This document shows positions 37,318 to 46,967 of a DNA stretch of 64,000 bases, piece after piece; position 1 is the first letter of the stretch, and every line of letters starts with the position of its first letter. The notes beneath the pieces were generated by a model, which did not search any database, was not told where the DNA came from, and saw nothing but the letters and a program-made list of their open reading frames with translations. The translations under genes were made by a program, and so were the position numbers. The stretch spans positions 62,001-126,000 of the forward strand of contig NZ_UNOZ01000013.1 in the NCBI RefSeq assembly GCF_900536025.1, read 5' to 3'. The stretch comes from Pseudomonas reidholzensis (GTDB lineage Bacteria; Pseudomonadota; Gammaproteobacteria; Pseudomonadales; Pseudomonadaceae).

Positions 37318-37614
37318 ATGAACATGCAGCAACGCATCGAACAGCAGCTGGCGCCCCTGGGCTCGCAACACCTCGAGGTGTTGAACGAGAGCCACATGCA
37401 CAGCCGTGGCCAGGAAAGCCACTACAAGGCGGTGCTGGTCAGCGAGCAGTTCGCTGGCCTCAACAGCGTCAAGCGGCACCAGAAGGTGTACGCCACGATG
37501 GCTGAGCTGATGGGCGAGATTCATGCCCTGGCGATCCACACCTACACCCCCGAGGAGTGGGCCCAGGTCGGCGCCGCGCCGGCCTCGCCGGTGTGTGCCG
37601 GTGGCGGGCACTGA
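37318..37614 (+). CDS. BolA family protein
   Basis: The 98-residue protein carries the BolA fold with LEVLNESHMHSRGQESHYK around residues 19-37, followed by VKRHQKVYATMAELM. His residues near 25-27 and 59 are candidate ligands of a [2Fe-2S] cluster shared with a monothiol glutaredoxin, as known for BolA-Grx pairs. The C-terminal tail PASPVCAGGGH is glycine-rich with a cysteine. It forms an operon with the DUF2059 gene and is followed by a clear terminator. Confidence 0.92.
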   Translation: MNMQQRIEQQLAPLGSQHLEVLNESHMHSRGQESHYKAVLVSEQFAGLNSVKRHQKVYATMAELMGEIHALAIHTYTPEEWAQVGAAPASPVCAGGGH

Positions 37615-37643
37615 ATCCTCGCTGGCATTCTGGTAAACTGCCC

Positions 37644-37670
37644 AACGCGCCGCTTGTCGGCGCGTTTTTA
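37644..37670 (+). terminator. Intrinsic terminator after the bolA-like gene
   Basis: A 9-base perfect stem (AACGCGCCG with CGGCGCGTT) around CTTGT, followed by TTTATTT. It lies 30 bases past the stop codon and just upstream of trhO. Confidence 0.9.
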
Positions 37671-37723
37671 TTTGTCATTCCGGTCCGCCCCTTACGAGGG
37701 TGACCACCTGGAGAAAAGCATTC

Positions 37724-38656
37724 ATGTCCCAAGCTATCGTCGTGGCGGCGCTGTACAAGTTCGTCACCCTGGAAGACTACGTCGAATTGCGCGAGCCGCT
37801 GCTCAAGGCGATGCTCGACAACGGCGTCAAAGGCACCTTGTTGATCGCCCTCGAAGGCATCAACGGCACCGTCTCTGGCACCCGTGAAGGCATCGATGGC
37901 CTGCTCGCCTGGCTGCGCAGCGACGCTCGCCTGGTGGACATCGACCATAAAGAGTCGTACTGCGACGATCAGCCGTTCTACCGCACCAAGGTCAAGCTGA
38001 AAAAAGAGATCGTCACCCTCGGCGTGGCGGGCGTGGACCCTAACCACAAGGTCGGCACCTACGTCGACCCGAAAGACTGGAACGCCCTGATCAGCGACCC
38101 TGAAGTGCTGCTGATCGACACCCGCAACGACTACGAAGTGGCGATTGGCACCTTCAAGGGCGCCCTCGACCCGAAGACCGAGTCGTTCCGCGAGTTCCCC
38201 GAGTACATCAAGGCCAACTTCGACCCGAGCAAGCACAAGAAGGTGGCGATGTTCTGCACCGGTGGCATCCGTTGCGAAAAAGCCTCCAGCTACATGCTCG
38301 GTGAAGGCTTCGAGGAGGTCTATCATCTTAAAGGCGGGGTCCTCAAATACTTCGAGGAAGTCGCCCAGGAAGAAAGCCTGTGGGACGGTGACTGCTTCGT
38401 CTTCGACAACCGGGTCACGGTGCGCCATGACCTGACCGAAGGTGAATACGACCAGTGCCATGCCTGCCGCCACCCGATCAACGTGGAGGACCGTGCGTCC
38501 GAACACTACTCGCCCGGTGTCAGCTGCCCGCATTGCTGGGACAGCCTGAGCGAGAAGACCCGACGCAGCGCCATCGACCGGCAGAAGCAGATCGAGCTGG
38601 CCAAGGCGCGTAACCAGCCTCACCCGATCGGCTTCAACTACAAAGCCGAGGCCTGA
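37724..38656 (+). CDS. trhO: tRNA uridine(34) hydroxylase TrhO (YceA, rhodanese family)
   Basis: Oxygen-dependent enzyme that hydroxylates uridine 34 of tRNAs on the way to cmo5U. The 310-residue protein has an N-terminal acylphosphatase-like domain (to about 110) and a rhodanese domain (about 125-225) with the catalytic Cys in [14 protein letters not shown]-terminal cysteine cluster (CHACRHP, SCPHCW) may bind metal. The ATG at 37724 follows CTGGAGAA. The next gene begins 3 bases after its stop, so trhO leads an operon with a DsbA-like protein and an ABC exporter. Confidence 0.94.
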   Translation: MSQAIVVAALYKFVTLEDYVELREPLLKAMLDNGVKGTLLIALEGINGTVSGTREGIDGLLAWLRSDARLVDIDHKESYCDDQPFYRTKVKLKKEIVTLGVAGVDPNHKVGTYVDPKDWNALISDPEVLLIDTRNDYEVAIGTFKGALDPKTESFREFPEYIKANFDPSKHKKVAMFCTGGIRCEKASSYMLGEGFEEVYHLKGGVLKYFEEVAQEESLWDGDCFVFDNRVTVRHDLTEGEYDQCHACRHPINVEDRASEHYSPGVSCPHCWDSLSEKTRRSAIDRQKQIELAKARNQPHPIGFNYKAEA

Positions 38657-38659
38657 TGC

Positions 38660-39292
38660 ATGACTGCACGCCTGCTCTATGTGATGGACCCGATGTGCTC
38701 CTGGTGCTGGGGTTTCGCGCCAGTGGCCGAGGCGTTGATCGCCCAGGCGGCCGCGGCCGGCGTGCCGACCCGCCTGGTGCCGGGCGGGTTGCGCTCGGCC
38801 AGCAGCGCGCTGGATGCCTCGACCCGTCGTTACATCCTCGAGCACTGGCAGGCGGTCGCCGAGGCGACCGGCCAGCCGTTCGCGTTCGACGGCGCGCTGC
38901 CGGACGGTTTCGTCTATGACACCGAGCCGGCCTGCCGGGCGCTGGTCGCGGCCCGCGAGCTGGACGCCGGGCGCAGCTGGCGCCTGCTCGGCCTGATCCA
39001 GCGAGGCTTCTATGAACAAGGCCTGGACGTGACCCGCGCACCGCAACTGGTCGACCTTGCCGAACAGGCAGGCTTTGACCGCGCGGCGTTCTCCGAAGCC
39101 TTGATCCGCAGTGAAACCCGCACCGCCACCACGGCCGACTTCAGCTGGGTGCAGGACCTGGGCATTGCCGGCTTCCCGACCCTGCTGGCCGAACGCAATG
39201 GCCAGCTGGCGCTGCTGACCAACGGTTACCAGCCGCTCGACCGCCTGCAACCGCTGCTTGGTCGCTGGCTGCAGCAGGCCGCCTGTGCTTGA
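38660..39292 (+). CDS. DsbA family oxidoreductase (FrnE-like)
   Basis: Thioredoxin-fold protein of 210 residues with a CSWC active site at about residues 13-16 (MDPMCSWCWGF) and GIAGFPTLLAERNGQL carrying the cis-proline near residue 180. There is no signal peptide, so it should be cytosolic, as in the FrnE/2-hydroxychromene-2-carboxylate isomerase-like branch of DsbA proteins. The substrate is unknown. The start is the ATG 3 bases after trhO, and the end overlaps the next gene by 8 bases. Confidence 0.87.
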   Translation: MTARLLYVMDPMCSWCWGFAPVAEALIAQAAAAGVPTRLVPGGLRSASSALDASTRRYILEHWQAVAEATGQPFAFDGALPDGFVYDTEPACRALVAARELDAGRSWRLLGLIQRGFYEQGLDVTRAPQLVDLAEQAGFDRAAFSEALIRSETRTATTADFSWVQDLGIAGFPTLLAERNGQLALLTNGYQPLDRLQPLLGRWLQQAACA

Positions 39293-41117
39293 CCTGCCCG
39301 GGTCGCCCGACCCGGTGCCAGGGAAGCCTCAGGCTGTGGCCGATCGACTGAGCTGGGCGGAGATCCGCCGGCTGGCCCTGCACCACCGCAAAGCCCTGTG
39401 GACCGCCAACCTGATCGCCGTGCTGGCCGCCCTGTGCAGCGTGCCGATCCCGTTGCTGCTGCCGCTGCTGGTCGACGAAGTGCTGCTGGGCAACGGTGAC
39501 GCTGCCCTCAAATGGATGAACAACCTGCTGCCGACCGATTGGCAGCAGGCCACCGGCTACATCGGCCTGATGCTCGGCGCCACGCTGTGCCTGCGCATGG
39601 CCGCGCTGGCCTTCAACGTGGTCCAGGCCAGGCTGTTTGCGGGGCTGGCCAAAGACATCGTCTACCGCCTGCGGATCCGCCTGATCGAGCGGCTCAAGCG
39701 CATCTCGCTGAAGGAATACGAAAGCCTGGGCAGCGGCACGGTGACCACCCACCTGGTCACCGACCTGGACACCCTCGACAAGTTTGTCGGGGAAACCCTC
39801 AGCCGCTTCCTGGTGGCCGTGCTGACCTTGACCGGCACTGCGGCGATCCTGATGTGGATGCACTGGCAGCTGGCCTTGCTGATCCTGTTGTTCAACCCGC
39901 TGGTGATCTACTTCACCGTGCAGTTGGGCAAGCGCGTCAAACACCTGAAAAAACTCGAGAACGACAGCACCGCACGCTTTACCCAGGCGCTGACCGAGAC
40001 CCTCGACGCCATCCAGGAGGTGCGCGCCGGCAACCGCCAGGGCTACTTCCTCGGCCGGCTGGGCCTGCGCGCCCGCGAGGTGCGTGACTTTGCCGTGGCC
40101 TCGCAGTGGAAGAGCGATGCCAGCGGCCGGGCCAGCGGGCTGCTGTTCCAGTTCGGTATCGATATCTTCCGCGCCGCGGCCATGTTGACCGTACTGTTCT
40201 CCGACCTGTCGATCGGCCAGATGCTGGCGGTGTTCAGCTACCTGTGGTTCATGATCGGCCCGGTCGAGCAGCTGTTGAACCTGCAATACGCCTATTACGC
40301 CGCCGGTGGCGCGCTGAGCCGGCTCAACGAGCTGCTGGCGCGTGACGACGAGCCGCAGTATGCGGCGGCCAGCGACCCGTTCAGCGGGCGCGCAACGGTC
40401 GGCATCGAGGTCCGCGACCTGCGCTTCGCCTACGCCGACGAGCCGGTGCTGGAGCACTTGGACCTGACCATCGCGCCCGGTGAAAAAGTGGCGATCGTCG
40501 GCGCCAGTGGCGGCGGCAAGAGCACCCTGGTGCAACTGCTGCTGGGCCTTTATAGCGCCCAGGCCGGGACCATTCGTTTCGGCGGCGCGAGCCTGCAGGA
40601 GATTGGCCTGGAGACCCTGCGCGAGAACGTGGCGGTGGTGTTGCAGCATCCGGCGCTGTTCAACGACAGCGTGCGCGCCAACCTGACCATGGGCCGTGAC
40701 TGCACCGACGAGGCCTGCTGGCAGGCGCTGCGCATCGCCCAGCTCGAGGCCACCATCGCGGCCTTGCCGCAGGGCCTGGACAGCGTCGTCGGCCGCTCTG
40801 GCGTGCGCTTGTCCGGCGGCCAGCGGCAGCGCCTGGCGATTGCCCGGATGATCCTCGCCGAGCCCAAGGTGGTGATCCTCGATGAAGCCACCTCGGCCCT
40901 GGATGCCGCGACCGAGTACAACCTGCACCAGGCGCTCGCGCGTTTTCTCAGTGGCCGCACCACGCTGATCATCGCTCACCGGCTGTCGGCGGTGAAGCAG
41001 GCGGACCGGGTGCTGGTGTTCGATGGCGGGCATGTGGCTGAAGACGGCGACCACCAGCAGCTGATTGCCGAGGGTGGGTTGTATGCCAAGCTGTATGGGC
41101 ATCTGCAGCAGACCTGA
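39285..41117 (+). CDS. ABC transporter, fused permease and ATP-binding protein
   Basis: Half-size exporter of the MsbA/LmrA type, acting as a homodimer in the inner membrane. The 610-residue protein has a six-helix membrane domain (about residues 35-325). The ATPase domain (about 365-605) has Walker A VGASGGGKSTL, Q-loop VVLQHPALF, signature LSGGQRQRLAIARM, Walker B VVILDEATSALD and the H-loop His in IIAHRLSAV. GTG 39285 is chosen because it gives the usual short N-terminus; it overlaps the DsbA-like gene by 8 bases. The substrate is unknown. Confidence 0.88.
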   Translation: MLDLPGSPDPVPGKPQAVADRLSWAEIRRLALHHRKALWTANLIAVLAALCSVPIPLLLPLLVDEVLLGNGDAALKWMNNLLPTDWQQATGYIGLMLGATLCLRMAALAFNVVQARLFAGLAKDIVYRLRIRLIERLKRISLKEYESLGSGTVTTHLVTDLDTLDKFVGETLSRFLVAVLTLTGTAAILMWMHWQLALLILLFNPLVIYFTVQLGKRVKHLKKLENDSTARFTQALTETLDAIQEVRAGNRQGYFLGRLGLRAREVRDFAVASQWKSDASGRASGLLFQFGIDIFRAAAMLTVLFSDLSIGQMLAVFSYLWFMIGPVEQLLNLQYAYYAAGGALSRLNELLARDDEPQYAAASDPFSGRATVGIEVRDLRFAYADEPVLEHLDLTIAPGEKVAIVGASGGGKSTLVQLLLGLYSAQAGTIRFGGASLQEIGLETLRENVAVVLQHPALFNDSVRANLTMGRDCTDEACWQALRIAQLEATIAALPQGLDSVVGRSGVRLSGGQRQRLAIARMILAEPKVVILDEATSALDAATEYNLHQALARFLSGRTTLIIAHRLSAVKQADRVLVFDGGHVAEDGDHQQLIAEGGLYAKLYGHLQQT

Positions 41118-41136
41118 GATTCGCCTGATCAGTGCG

Positions 41137-41210
41137 GCCCCATCGCGGGCAAGCCCGCTCCTACAGGGTTTAGCGCGGTTACTGTAGGAGCGGGCTTGCC
41201 CGCGATGGCG
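41137..41210. repeat. REP pair (GGGCTTGCCC subtype)
   Basis: GGCAAGCCCGCTCCTAC and GTAGGAGCGGGCTTGCC in inverted orientation between the ABC exporter and the GGDEF-EAL gene. Confidence 0.9.
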
Positions 41211-41340
41211 TCGCTACTGGCGAGCACAAAACCGACGTTTTGGCTTGTCATCAAAATCCCCCTCACACCTATGGCAAATGGCCTACGCTGTGCTTGTCTG
41301 GGTCGATTTGTGCCTTATCTGCCGACGTGACAGGGACTCC

Positions 41341-43795
41341 ATGAAGGGAACTCGTATTCTCGAAGCGCCAAGGCTTCTGGGCATTATCTGGCCCTTCGTC
41401 GCCGTTGTGGTTCTCCAGGTCCTGCTGGGCAGTCTGAGCCTTTACACGCTCTCGGCGGTGCGCGCCTACGTGGCGGGCGAGAGCCTCTGGTCCAAGGCGC
41501 AGAAAGACGCCATCTATTACCTCAGCCTGTACGCCGAAAACCCCGACGAACGCACCTTTCAGCGCTACCGCCAGGCGATCACCGTGCCCCAGGGCGACCA
41601 TGAGCTGCGCGTCGCCCTCGACCAGCCCACGCCGGACCTCGACGCTGCGCGCGCGGGCATCCTAAAGGGCGGCAACCACCCCGAAGATGTCACGCGGATC
41701 ATCTGGTTCTACCGTAACTTCCGGCACATCAGCTACATGGAGACCGCCATCGCCTTCTGGGATATCGGCGATGACTTCCTGCGTCAGCTCGACCTGCTCG
41801 CCGACGAGATGCGCGCCACGTTCGCCGTCGGCCCACCCAGCGCACGCCAGGTCAGCGACTGGAAGGCCCGCATCGTGACCATCAACGAAGGCGTCACGCC
41901 CGCCGCCAAGGCGTTCAGCGACGCCTTGGGCGAAGGCTCGCGGATGGTGCTCAAGGTTCTGCTGATCACCAACCTGCTCACCGCGCTGTTCCTGATCACC
42001 ATTGCCTGGCGCCGTTCGAGCAAGTTGCTCGCCCAGCGCCAGGCCTTCGCCACCGCGTTGCAGGCGGAAAAGAACCGCGCCCAGGTCACCCTCGAGGCGA
42101 TTGGCGATGCGGTGATCACCGCCGACGTCGAGGGCCACATCGTCTTCATGAACCCCGCCGCCGAACAGTTGAGCCATTGGCAGGCTGGCTCGGCCCAGGG
42201 CCTGCCGTTGACGGCGCTGTTCACCCTGATCGACGAGCATGCCGAGCGTGACGAGCGCAGCCTGGTCGAGCAGGTGCTCAGTGGCAGCCTCAGGGGCGGG
42301 GCCGAGCATGCGCGGCTGATCCAGCGCCTGGACGGCAGCACGGTGTCGGTCAACCTGGTCGGCTCGCCGATCGTCAACGCCGGGCAGGTCAGCGGCATTG
42401 TCCTGGTGCTGCACGACATGACCCAGGAGCGCCAGTACATCGCCAACCTGTCGTGGCAGGCGACCCATGACGCGCTGACCGGGCTGGCCAACCGCCGCGA
42501 GTTCGAATACCGCCTGGAGCAGGCGCTCAACGGCCTGGCGCGCCAGGCCGGGCGGCATTCGCTGATGTTTCTCGACCTCGACCAGTTCAAGCTGGTCAAC
42601 GACACCTGCGGGCATGCCGCGGGGGATGAACTGCTGCGGCACATCTGCGCGGTGTTGCAGTCGTGCCTGCGCGAAGGCGATACCCTGGCGCGGCTGGGCG
42701 GCGACGAATTTGGCGTGCTGCTCGAAAGCTGCCCGCCGGACCAGGCCGAACGCATCGCCGAGCAACTGCGCCAGGCGGTGCAGACCTTGCATTTTGTCTG
42801 GAAGGGGCGGCCGTTCATCACCACCGTGAGCATTGGCCTGGTGCACATCGCCCAGGCCCCCAGCACCCTCGAGACGTCGTTGCGGGCGGCCGACATGGCC
42901 TGCTACATGGCCAAGGAGAAGGGTCGCAACCGGGTCCAGGTGTACCACGCCGACGACAGCGAGCTGTCCATGCGCTTTGGCGAAATGGCCTGGATCCAGC
43001 GCCTGCACGTGGCCCTCGAAGAAAACCGCTTTTGCCTGTACGCCCAGGAAATCGCCCCGCTCAGCGCCCAGGACAGCCCCGGCCACATCGAGATCCTGCT
43101 GCGCCTGCACGACGAGAGCGGCCGCACCATATTGCCCGACAGCTTCATTCCGGCCGCCGAGCGCTATGGGCTGATGACCTCGCTGGACCGCTGGGTGGTG
43201 CGCAATGTGTTCCAGGTCATTCGCCAGTGCCTGGACGAAGGCCGCCCCGGCCCGTTGGCCATGTGCGATCAACCTGTCGGGTTCGAGCATCGGTGACGAT
43301 GAATTTCTCGATTATTTGCAGGGGCTGCTCAAGGAATTTGCCATCCCACCGCGGATGATCTGCTTTGAAATCACCGAAACCATCGCCATCGCCAACCTCG
43401 GCAGCGCGATCCGCTTCATCAATGAATTGAAAGGCCTGGGCTGTCGCTTCTCGCTGGATGACTTCTGCGCCGGAATGTCGTCATTCGCCTATTTGAAACA
43501 TTTACCCGTCGACTACCTGAAGATCGACGGAAGTTTCGTCAAAGACATGCTGGATGATCCTATCAATCGGGCTATGGTTGAAGTGATCAATCACATCGGT
43601 CATGTCATGGGCAAGCGCACGATTGCCGAGTTTGTCGAAACACCATTGATTGAGCAGGCCCTGCAGGAAATCGGCGTGGATTACGCCCAGGGGTATCTGA
43701 TCGAGCGACCGCAGGTGTTCACCTGCGACAGCCTGCAGCGTCAACGGATCGCTGCACGGCCGCTACTGCAGAGGGCGCCAGGGACGTTTCGCTGA
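41341..43795 (+). pseudogene. RbdA-like GGDEF-EAL cyclic-di-GMP protein, frameshifted in the EAL domain
   Basis: Restored, the protein would be about 818 residues. It would have a membrane helix (about 12-36), a periplasmic region to about 200, a second helix (about 205-222), a PAS domain (about 245-365), an intact GGDEF domain (LGGDEFGVLLES near 455) and an EAL domain. In this sequence the first frame ends at the TGA at 43294-43296. The EAL domain continues in another frame from about 43262 (CAINLSGSSIGDDEF) to 43795. A 2-base loss near 43262-43268 explains it. As read, the product is 651 residues with GGDEF intact but a truncated EAL. The EAL signature is EILLRL. Layout and length resemble RbdA of P. 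aeruginosa, a dispersal phosphodiesterase. Confidence 0.85.
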
Positions 43796-43833
43796 GGGTT
43801 GCAGGCAAATCACAGGGAACCAAGGAGCTGACA

Positions 43834-44619
43834 GTGATTGATGCATTCATTCGGATCGGGCCATTGATAGATCCCGCCAGTTACCCGCTGTGGGCCCAAC
43901 AAATGATCGAAGACTGCCGCGAGAGCAAGCGGCGGGTGGTCGAGCACGCGTTCTACCAGCGGCTGCGTGACGGCCAGCTGCGGCCGGCAACCATTCGCCA
44001 GTACCTGATCGGTGGCTGGCCGGTGGTCGAGCAGTTTTCCCTGTACATGGCGCATAACCTGACCAAGACCCGCTTCGCCCGTCACCCGGGCGAAGACATG
44101 GCCCGGCGCTGGCTGATGCGCAATATCCGCGTCGAGCTCAACCATGCCGATTACTGGGTGCACTGGTGCCAGGCGCATGGCGTGACGGTCGGTGACCTGC
44201 AGGCGCAGGAGGTGCCGGCCGAGCTCAATGGCTTGAACGACTGGTGCTGGCGGGTGTGTGCGACCGAATCGCTGGCCTTGGCGATGGCGGCGACCAACTA
44301 TGCGATCGAAGGGGCGACGGGGGAGTGGTCGGCGGTGGTGTGTGCGGGGGATGCCTATGCCGAGGGCTTCCCGGAAGCGAACCGCAAGCGCGCCATGAAG
44401 TGGCTGAAGATGCATGCCCAGTATGACGATGCGCACCCGTGGGAGGCGCTGGAGATCATCTGCACCCTGGTCGGTGAGAGCCCGACCCCGCTGTTGCGCG
44501 CCGAGCTGCGCAAGACGGTGTGCAAGAGTTATGACTGCATGTACCTGTTCCTCGAGCGCTGCATGCAGCTCGAGCAACGCCAGGCCGGCCGCACCCGCCT
44601 GGGCCTTGCGGCAGGCTGA
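43834..44619 (+). CDS. TenA/heme-oxygenase-like family protein
   Basis: The 261-residue all-helical protein resembles the TenA/PqqC-like fold. It contains LIGGWPVVEQFSLYMAHNL near residues 60-78, ELNHADYWVHW near 100 and ESLALAMAATNYAIEG near 145, giving Glu and His residues at spacings used for metal or substrate binding in such enzymes. It is annotated in some relatives as a TenA-type regulator, but no DNA-binding domain is visible, so an enzymatic role is more likely. The GTG start at 43834 follows CAAGGAG at good spacing. Confidence 0.75.
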   Translation: MIDAFIRIGPLIDPASYPLWAQQMIEDCRESKRRVVEHAFYQRLRDGQLRPATIRQYLIGGWPVVEQFSLYMAHNLTKTRFARHPGEDMARRWLMRNIRVELNHADYWVHWCQAHGVTVGDLQAQEVPAELNGLNDWCWRVCATESLALAMAATNYAIEGATGEWSAVVCAGDAYAEGFPEANRKRAMKWLKMHAQYDDAHPWEALEIICTLVGESPTPLLRAELRKTVCKSYDCMYLFLERCMQLEQRQAGRTRLGLAAG

Positions 44620-44627
44620 AGATCTTC

Positions 44628-44733
44628 ACTGGCCTCTTCGCGGGTAAACCCGCTCCCACAGGATTCGAGGTGCACACCAATTCGAGGTGCACATAAATCC
44701 TGTGGGAGCGGGTTTACCCGCGAAGAGGCCAGT
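44628..44733. repeat. REP pair with internal 17-base tandem repeat
   Basis: GGGTAAACCCGCTCCCAC and its complement bounded by ACTGGCCTCTTCGCG and its complement, between converging genes. The spacer contains two near-identical tandem 17-base units, at 44663-44679 and 44680-44696, each starting ATTCGAGGTGCACA. Confidence 0.9.
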
Positions 44734-44748
44734 CAAGGCACCAGAGAT

Positions 44749-45489
44749 CTACTGGGCGTTAAAGGCTTGCCCATTCACCCCGGTACTGTCCGGCCCCATC
44801 AGGTACAGGTACACCGGCATGATCTCCTCAGGCAGCGGATTGTCCTGCGGATTCTCACTCGGATACGCCAACGCCCGCATGGCCGTGCGCGTCGCCCCCG
44901 GGTTGACGCTGTTCGAGCGCACCGGCGCGACATTCTCCAGCTCATCGGCCAAGGTCTGCATCAGCCCCTCGGTGGCAAACTTCGACACCCCATACGCACC
45001 CCAGTAAGCCCGGCCCTTGCGCCCGACGCTGCTGGAGGTGAACACCACCGACGCATCCTCGGACAGCTTGAGCAACGGCAGCAGGGTGCTGGTGAGCATG
45101 AACGTAGCATTCACGTTGATGTGCATCACCCGCATGAAGTTGTCGCCCGACAGCTGCTCCAGTGGCGTGCGCGGGCCAATGATCGAGGCGTTGTTGAGCA
45201 GGCCGTCGAGGCGCCCGAAGTCGTTCTCGATCATCACCGCCAGCTCGTCGTACTGGTGAGCCAGGGCGGTTTCCAGGTTGAACGGGATCACCACCGGCTG
45301 CGGGTGCCCGGCGGCCTCGATCTCGTCATACACCTCGTTGAGGTTGGCCTCGGTCTTGCCCAGCAACAGCACGGTGGCGCCAAGTGCGGCATAGGCCTTG
45401 GCGGCGGCGGCACCAATGCCGCGGCCGGCGCCGGTGACCAGGATGACCCGGCCAGCGAGCAGGTCGGGGCGGGCGGTGTAGTCGAACAT
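44749..45489 (-). CDS. yciK: YciK family short-chain dehydrogenase
   Basis: Oxidoreductase of 246 residues with TGAGRGIG at about 19-26 as cofactor motif, LLNNASIIG near 98, a catalytic Ser in VVFTSSSVGRKG and YGVSK near 168. It matches YciK along its length. The physiological substrate is unknown. It lies 37 bases downstream of mupP in the conserved order ubiG-mupP-yciK, so cotranscription is likely. Its end faces the TenA-like gene across a REP pair. Confidence 0.9.
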   Translation of the reverse strand: MFDYTARPDLLAGRVILVTGAGRGIGAAAAKAYAALGATVLLLGKTEANLNEVYDEIEAAGHPQPVVIPFNLETALAHQYDELAVMIENDFGRLDGLLNNASIIGPRTPLEQLSGDNFMRVMHINVNATFMLTSTLLPLLKLSEDASVVFTSSSVGRKGRAYWGAYGVSKFATEGLMQTLADELENVAPVRSNSVNPGATRTAMRALAYPSENPQDNPLPEEIMPVYLYLMGPDSTGVNGQAFNAQ

Positions 45490-45526
45490 GAGGTCTGTCC
45501 TTCGAATAGGTTGAGACGGTCGCGGG

Positions 45527-46198
45527 TCAGCAGCCGCAGAGCGCGCTGTCGAGTACCTTGCGCAGCTCCAGCGGGTGGTCCACCACCACGTCCGCGCCCC
45601 AGTTGTTGGGGTTGTCCTCAGGATGAATATAGCCGTAGCGCACCGCGGCGGTACGGGTGCCGGCGTCGCGGCCCGACTCGATGTCGCGCAGGTCGTCACC
45701 GACGAACAGCACGCTGGCCGGGTCCAGGTCCAGGGTCTTGCAGGCCAGGATCAGCGGCTCCGGGTCAGGCTTGCTGTTTTTCACGTGGTCCGGGCAGATC
45801 AGCAGGGCAGAGCGCTCGGCCAGGCCCAGGCGCTGCATGATCGGTTCGGCGAAACGCAGCGGCTTGTTGGTCACCACGCCCCAGATCAGGCCGCCCTTCT
45901 CGATGTCGGCGAGCAGCTCGGCCATGCCGTCGAACAGCTTGCTGTGCACCGCGCAATCCCGCTGGTAGCGCTCCAGGAACTCCAGGCGCAGGGCCTCGAA
46001 GCCCTCGGCGGCCGGGTCCATGGCAAAGGTCGCGGCGACCATCGCCCGGGCGCCGCCGGAAATCACGTCACGCACCAACCTGTCGTCGATGGCCGGCAGG
46101 CCGCGCTCGGCGAGCATGGCCTGGCAGATGGCGATGAAGTCCGGCGCGGTGTCCAGCAGCGTGCCGTCCATGTCGAAGAGTACTGCTCGCAAACGCAT
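45527..46198 (-). CDS. mupP: N-acetylmuramic acid 6-phosphate phosphatase MupP
   Basis: HAD-family phosphatase of the peptidoglycan recycling route that bypasses de novo synthesis (AmgK-MurU pathway), removing phosphate from MurNAc 6-phosphate. The 223-residue protein has the nucleophile motif [10 protein letters not shown] at residues 7-16, VVTNKP near 110, and the acidic [11 protein letters not shown] near 168. The ATG at 46198 is chosen because GAGGA lies 6 bases upstream; the overlapping ATG at 46204 would sit directly on that site. Known relatives were once called phosphoglycolate phosphatase. The bypass underlies intrinsic fosfomycin tolerance in P. putida. Confidence 0.92.
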   Translation of the reverse strand: MRLRAVLFDMDGTLLDTAPDFIAICQAMLAERGLPAIDDRLVRDVISGGARAMVAATFAMDPAAEGFEALRLEFLERYQRDCAVHSKLFDGMAELLADIEKGGLIWGVVTNKPLRFAEPIMQRLGLAERSALLICPDHVKNSKPDPEPLILACKTLDLDPASVLFVGDDLRDIESGRDAGTRTAAVRYGYIHPEDNPNNWGADVVVDHPLELRKVLDSALCGC

Positions 46199-46200
46199 GC

Positions 46201-46899
46201 TCATTCCTCGCGCAGGGTCTGGATCATGTAGTTGACGTCAACGTCGCTGCTCAGCTTGTAGTGCTTGGTCAGCGGGTTGTAGGTCAGGCCAGTGATGTCT
46301 TTGACTTCCAGCCCTGCCGCACGGCTCCAGGCGCCGAGCTCGGACGGGCGGATGAACTTCTTGAAGTCGTGGGTACCACGCGGCAGCATCTTGAGGATGT
46401 ACTCGGCGCCGATGATCGCCAGCAGGTAGGCCTTGGGGTTGCGGTTGATGGTCGAGAAGAACACCTGGCCGCCCGGCTTGACCATGCGGTAGCAGGCGCG
46501 GATCACCGAAGACGGGTCGGGCACGTGCTCGAGCATCTCCAGGCAGGTGACCACGTCGAACTGCTCGGGCATCTCTTCGGCGAGGGCCTCGGCGGTGATC
46601 TGCCGGTAGTCGACTTCGACGCCCGACTCGAGCTGGTGCAGGCGGGCCACGGCCAGCGGTGCTTCGCCCATGTCGATGCCGGTCACGGTGGCGCCACGCT
46701 GGGCCATGGCTTCACTGAGGATGCCGCCGCCACAGCCCACGTCGAGGACCTTCTTGCCGGCGAGGCTGATGCGCTCGTCGATCCAGTTGACCCGCAGCGG
46801 GTTGATGTCGTGCAGCGGCTTGAACTCGCTCTCGCGGTCCCACCAGCGGTGGGCCAGGGCCTCGAACTTGGCGATTTCGGCGTGGTCGACGTTGCTCAT
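46201..46899 (-). CDS. ubiG: Ubiquinone biosynthesis O-methyltransferase UbiG
   Basis: SAM-dependent methyltransferase carrying out both O-methylations of ubiquinone synthesis at the membrane. The 232-residue protein has [10 protein letters not shown] near the N-terminus, the SAM motif [16 protein letters not shown] at about 51-66, and [20 protein letters not shown] near 160. The upstream ATG has GAGGAT in its leader. It is separated by 68 bases from mtaD, and its end nearly touches mupP, so all four minus-strand genes may form one unit. Confidence 0.96.
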   Translation of the reverse strand: MSNVDHAEIAKFEALAHRWWDRESEFKPLHDINPLRVNWIDERISLAGKKVLDVGCGGGILSEAMAQRGATVTGIDMGEAPLAVARLHQLESGVEVDYRQITAEALAEEMPEQFDVVTCLEMLEHVPDPSSVIRACYRMVKPGGQVFFSTINRNPKAYLLAIIGAEYILKMLPRGTHDFKKFIRPSELGAWSRAAGLEVKDITGLTYNPLTKHYKLSSDVDVNYMIQTLREE

Positions 46900-46967
46900 T
46901 GAACAAATCCTCTGAATCTTCGATAAAAGGTGTCACAGGGCGGCAGCTGGGTAGCGCTGCCGGCCGG

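Noticed and set aside
43205..43795. Separate EAL-domain gene starting at 43205
   Set aside because: It begins in the middle of the EAL domain, overlaps the preceding frame and has no ribosome site. A frameshifted single gene explains it better.
43834..44619. Transcriptional regulator (TenA annotation)
   Set aside because: There is no DNA-binding motif. The all-helical fold with conserved Glu/His points to an enzyme-like protein.
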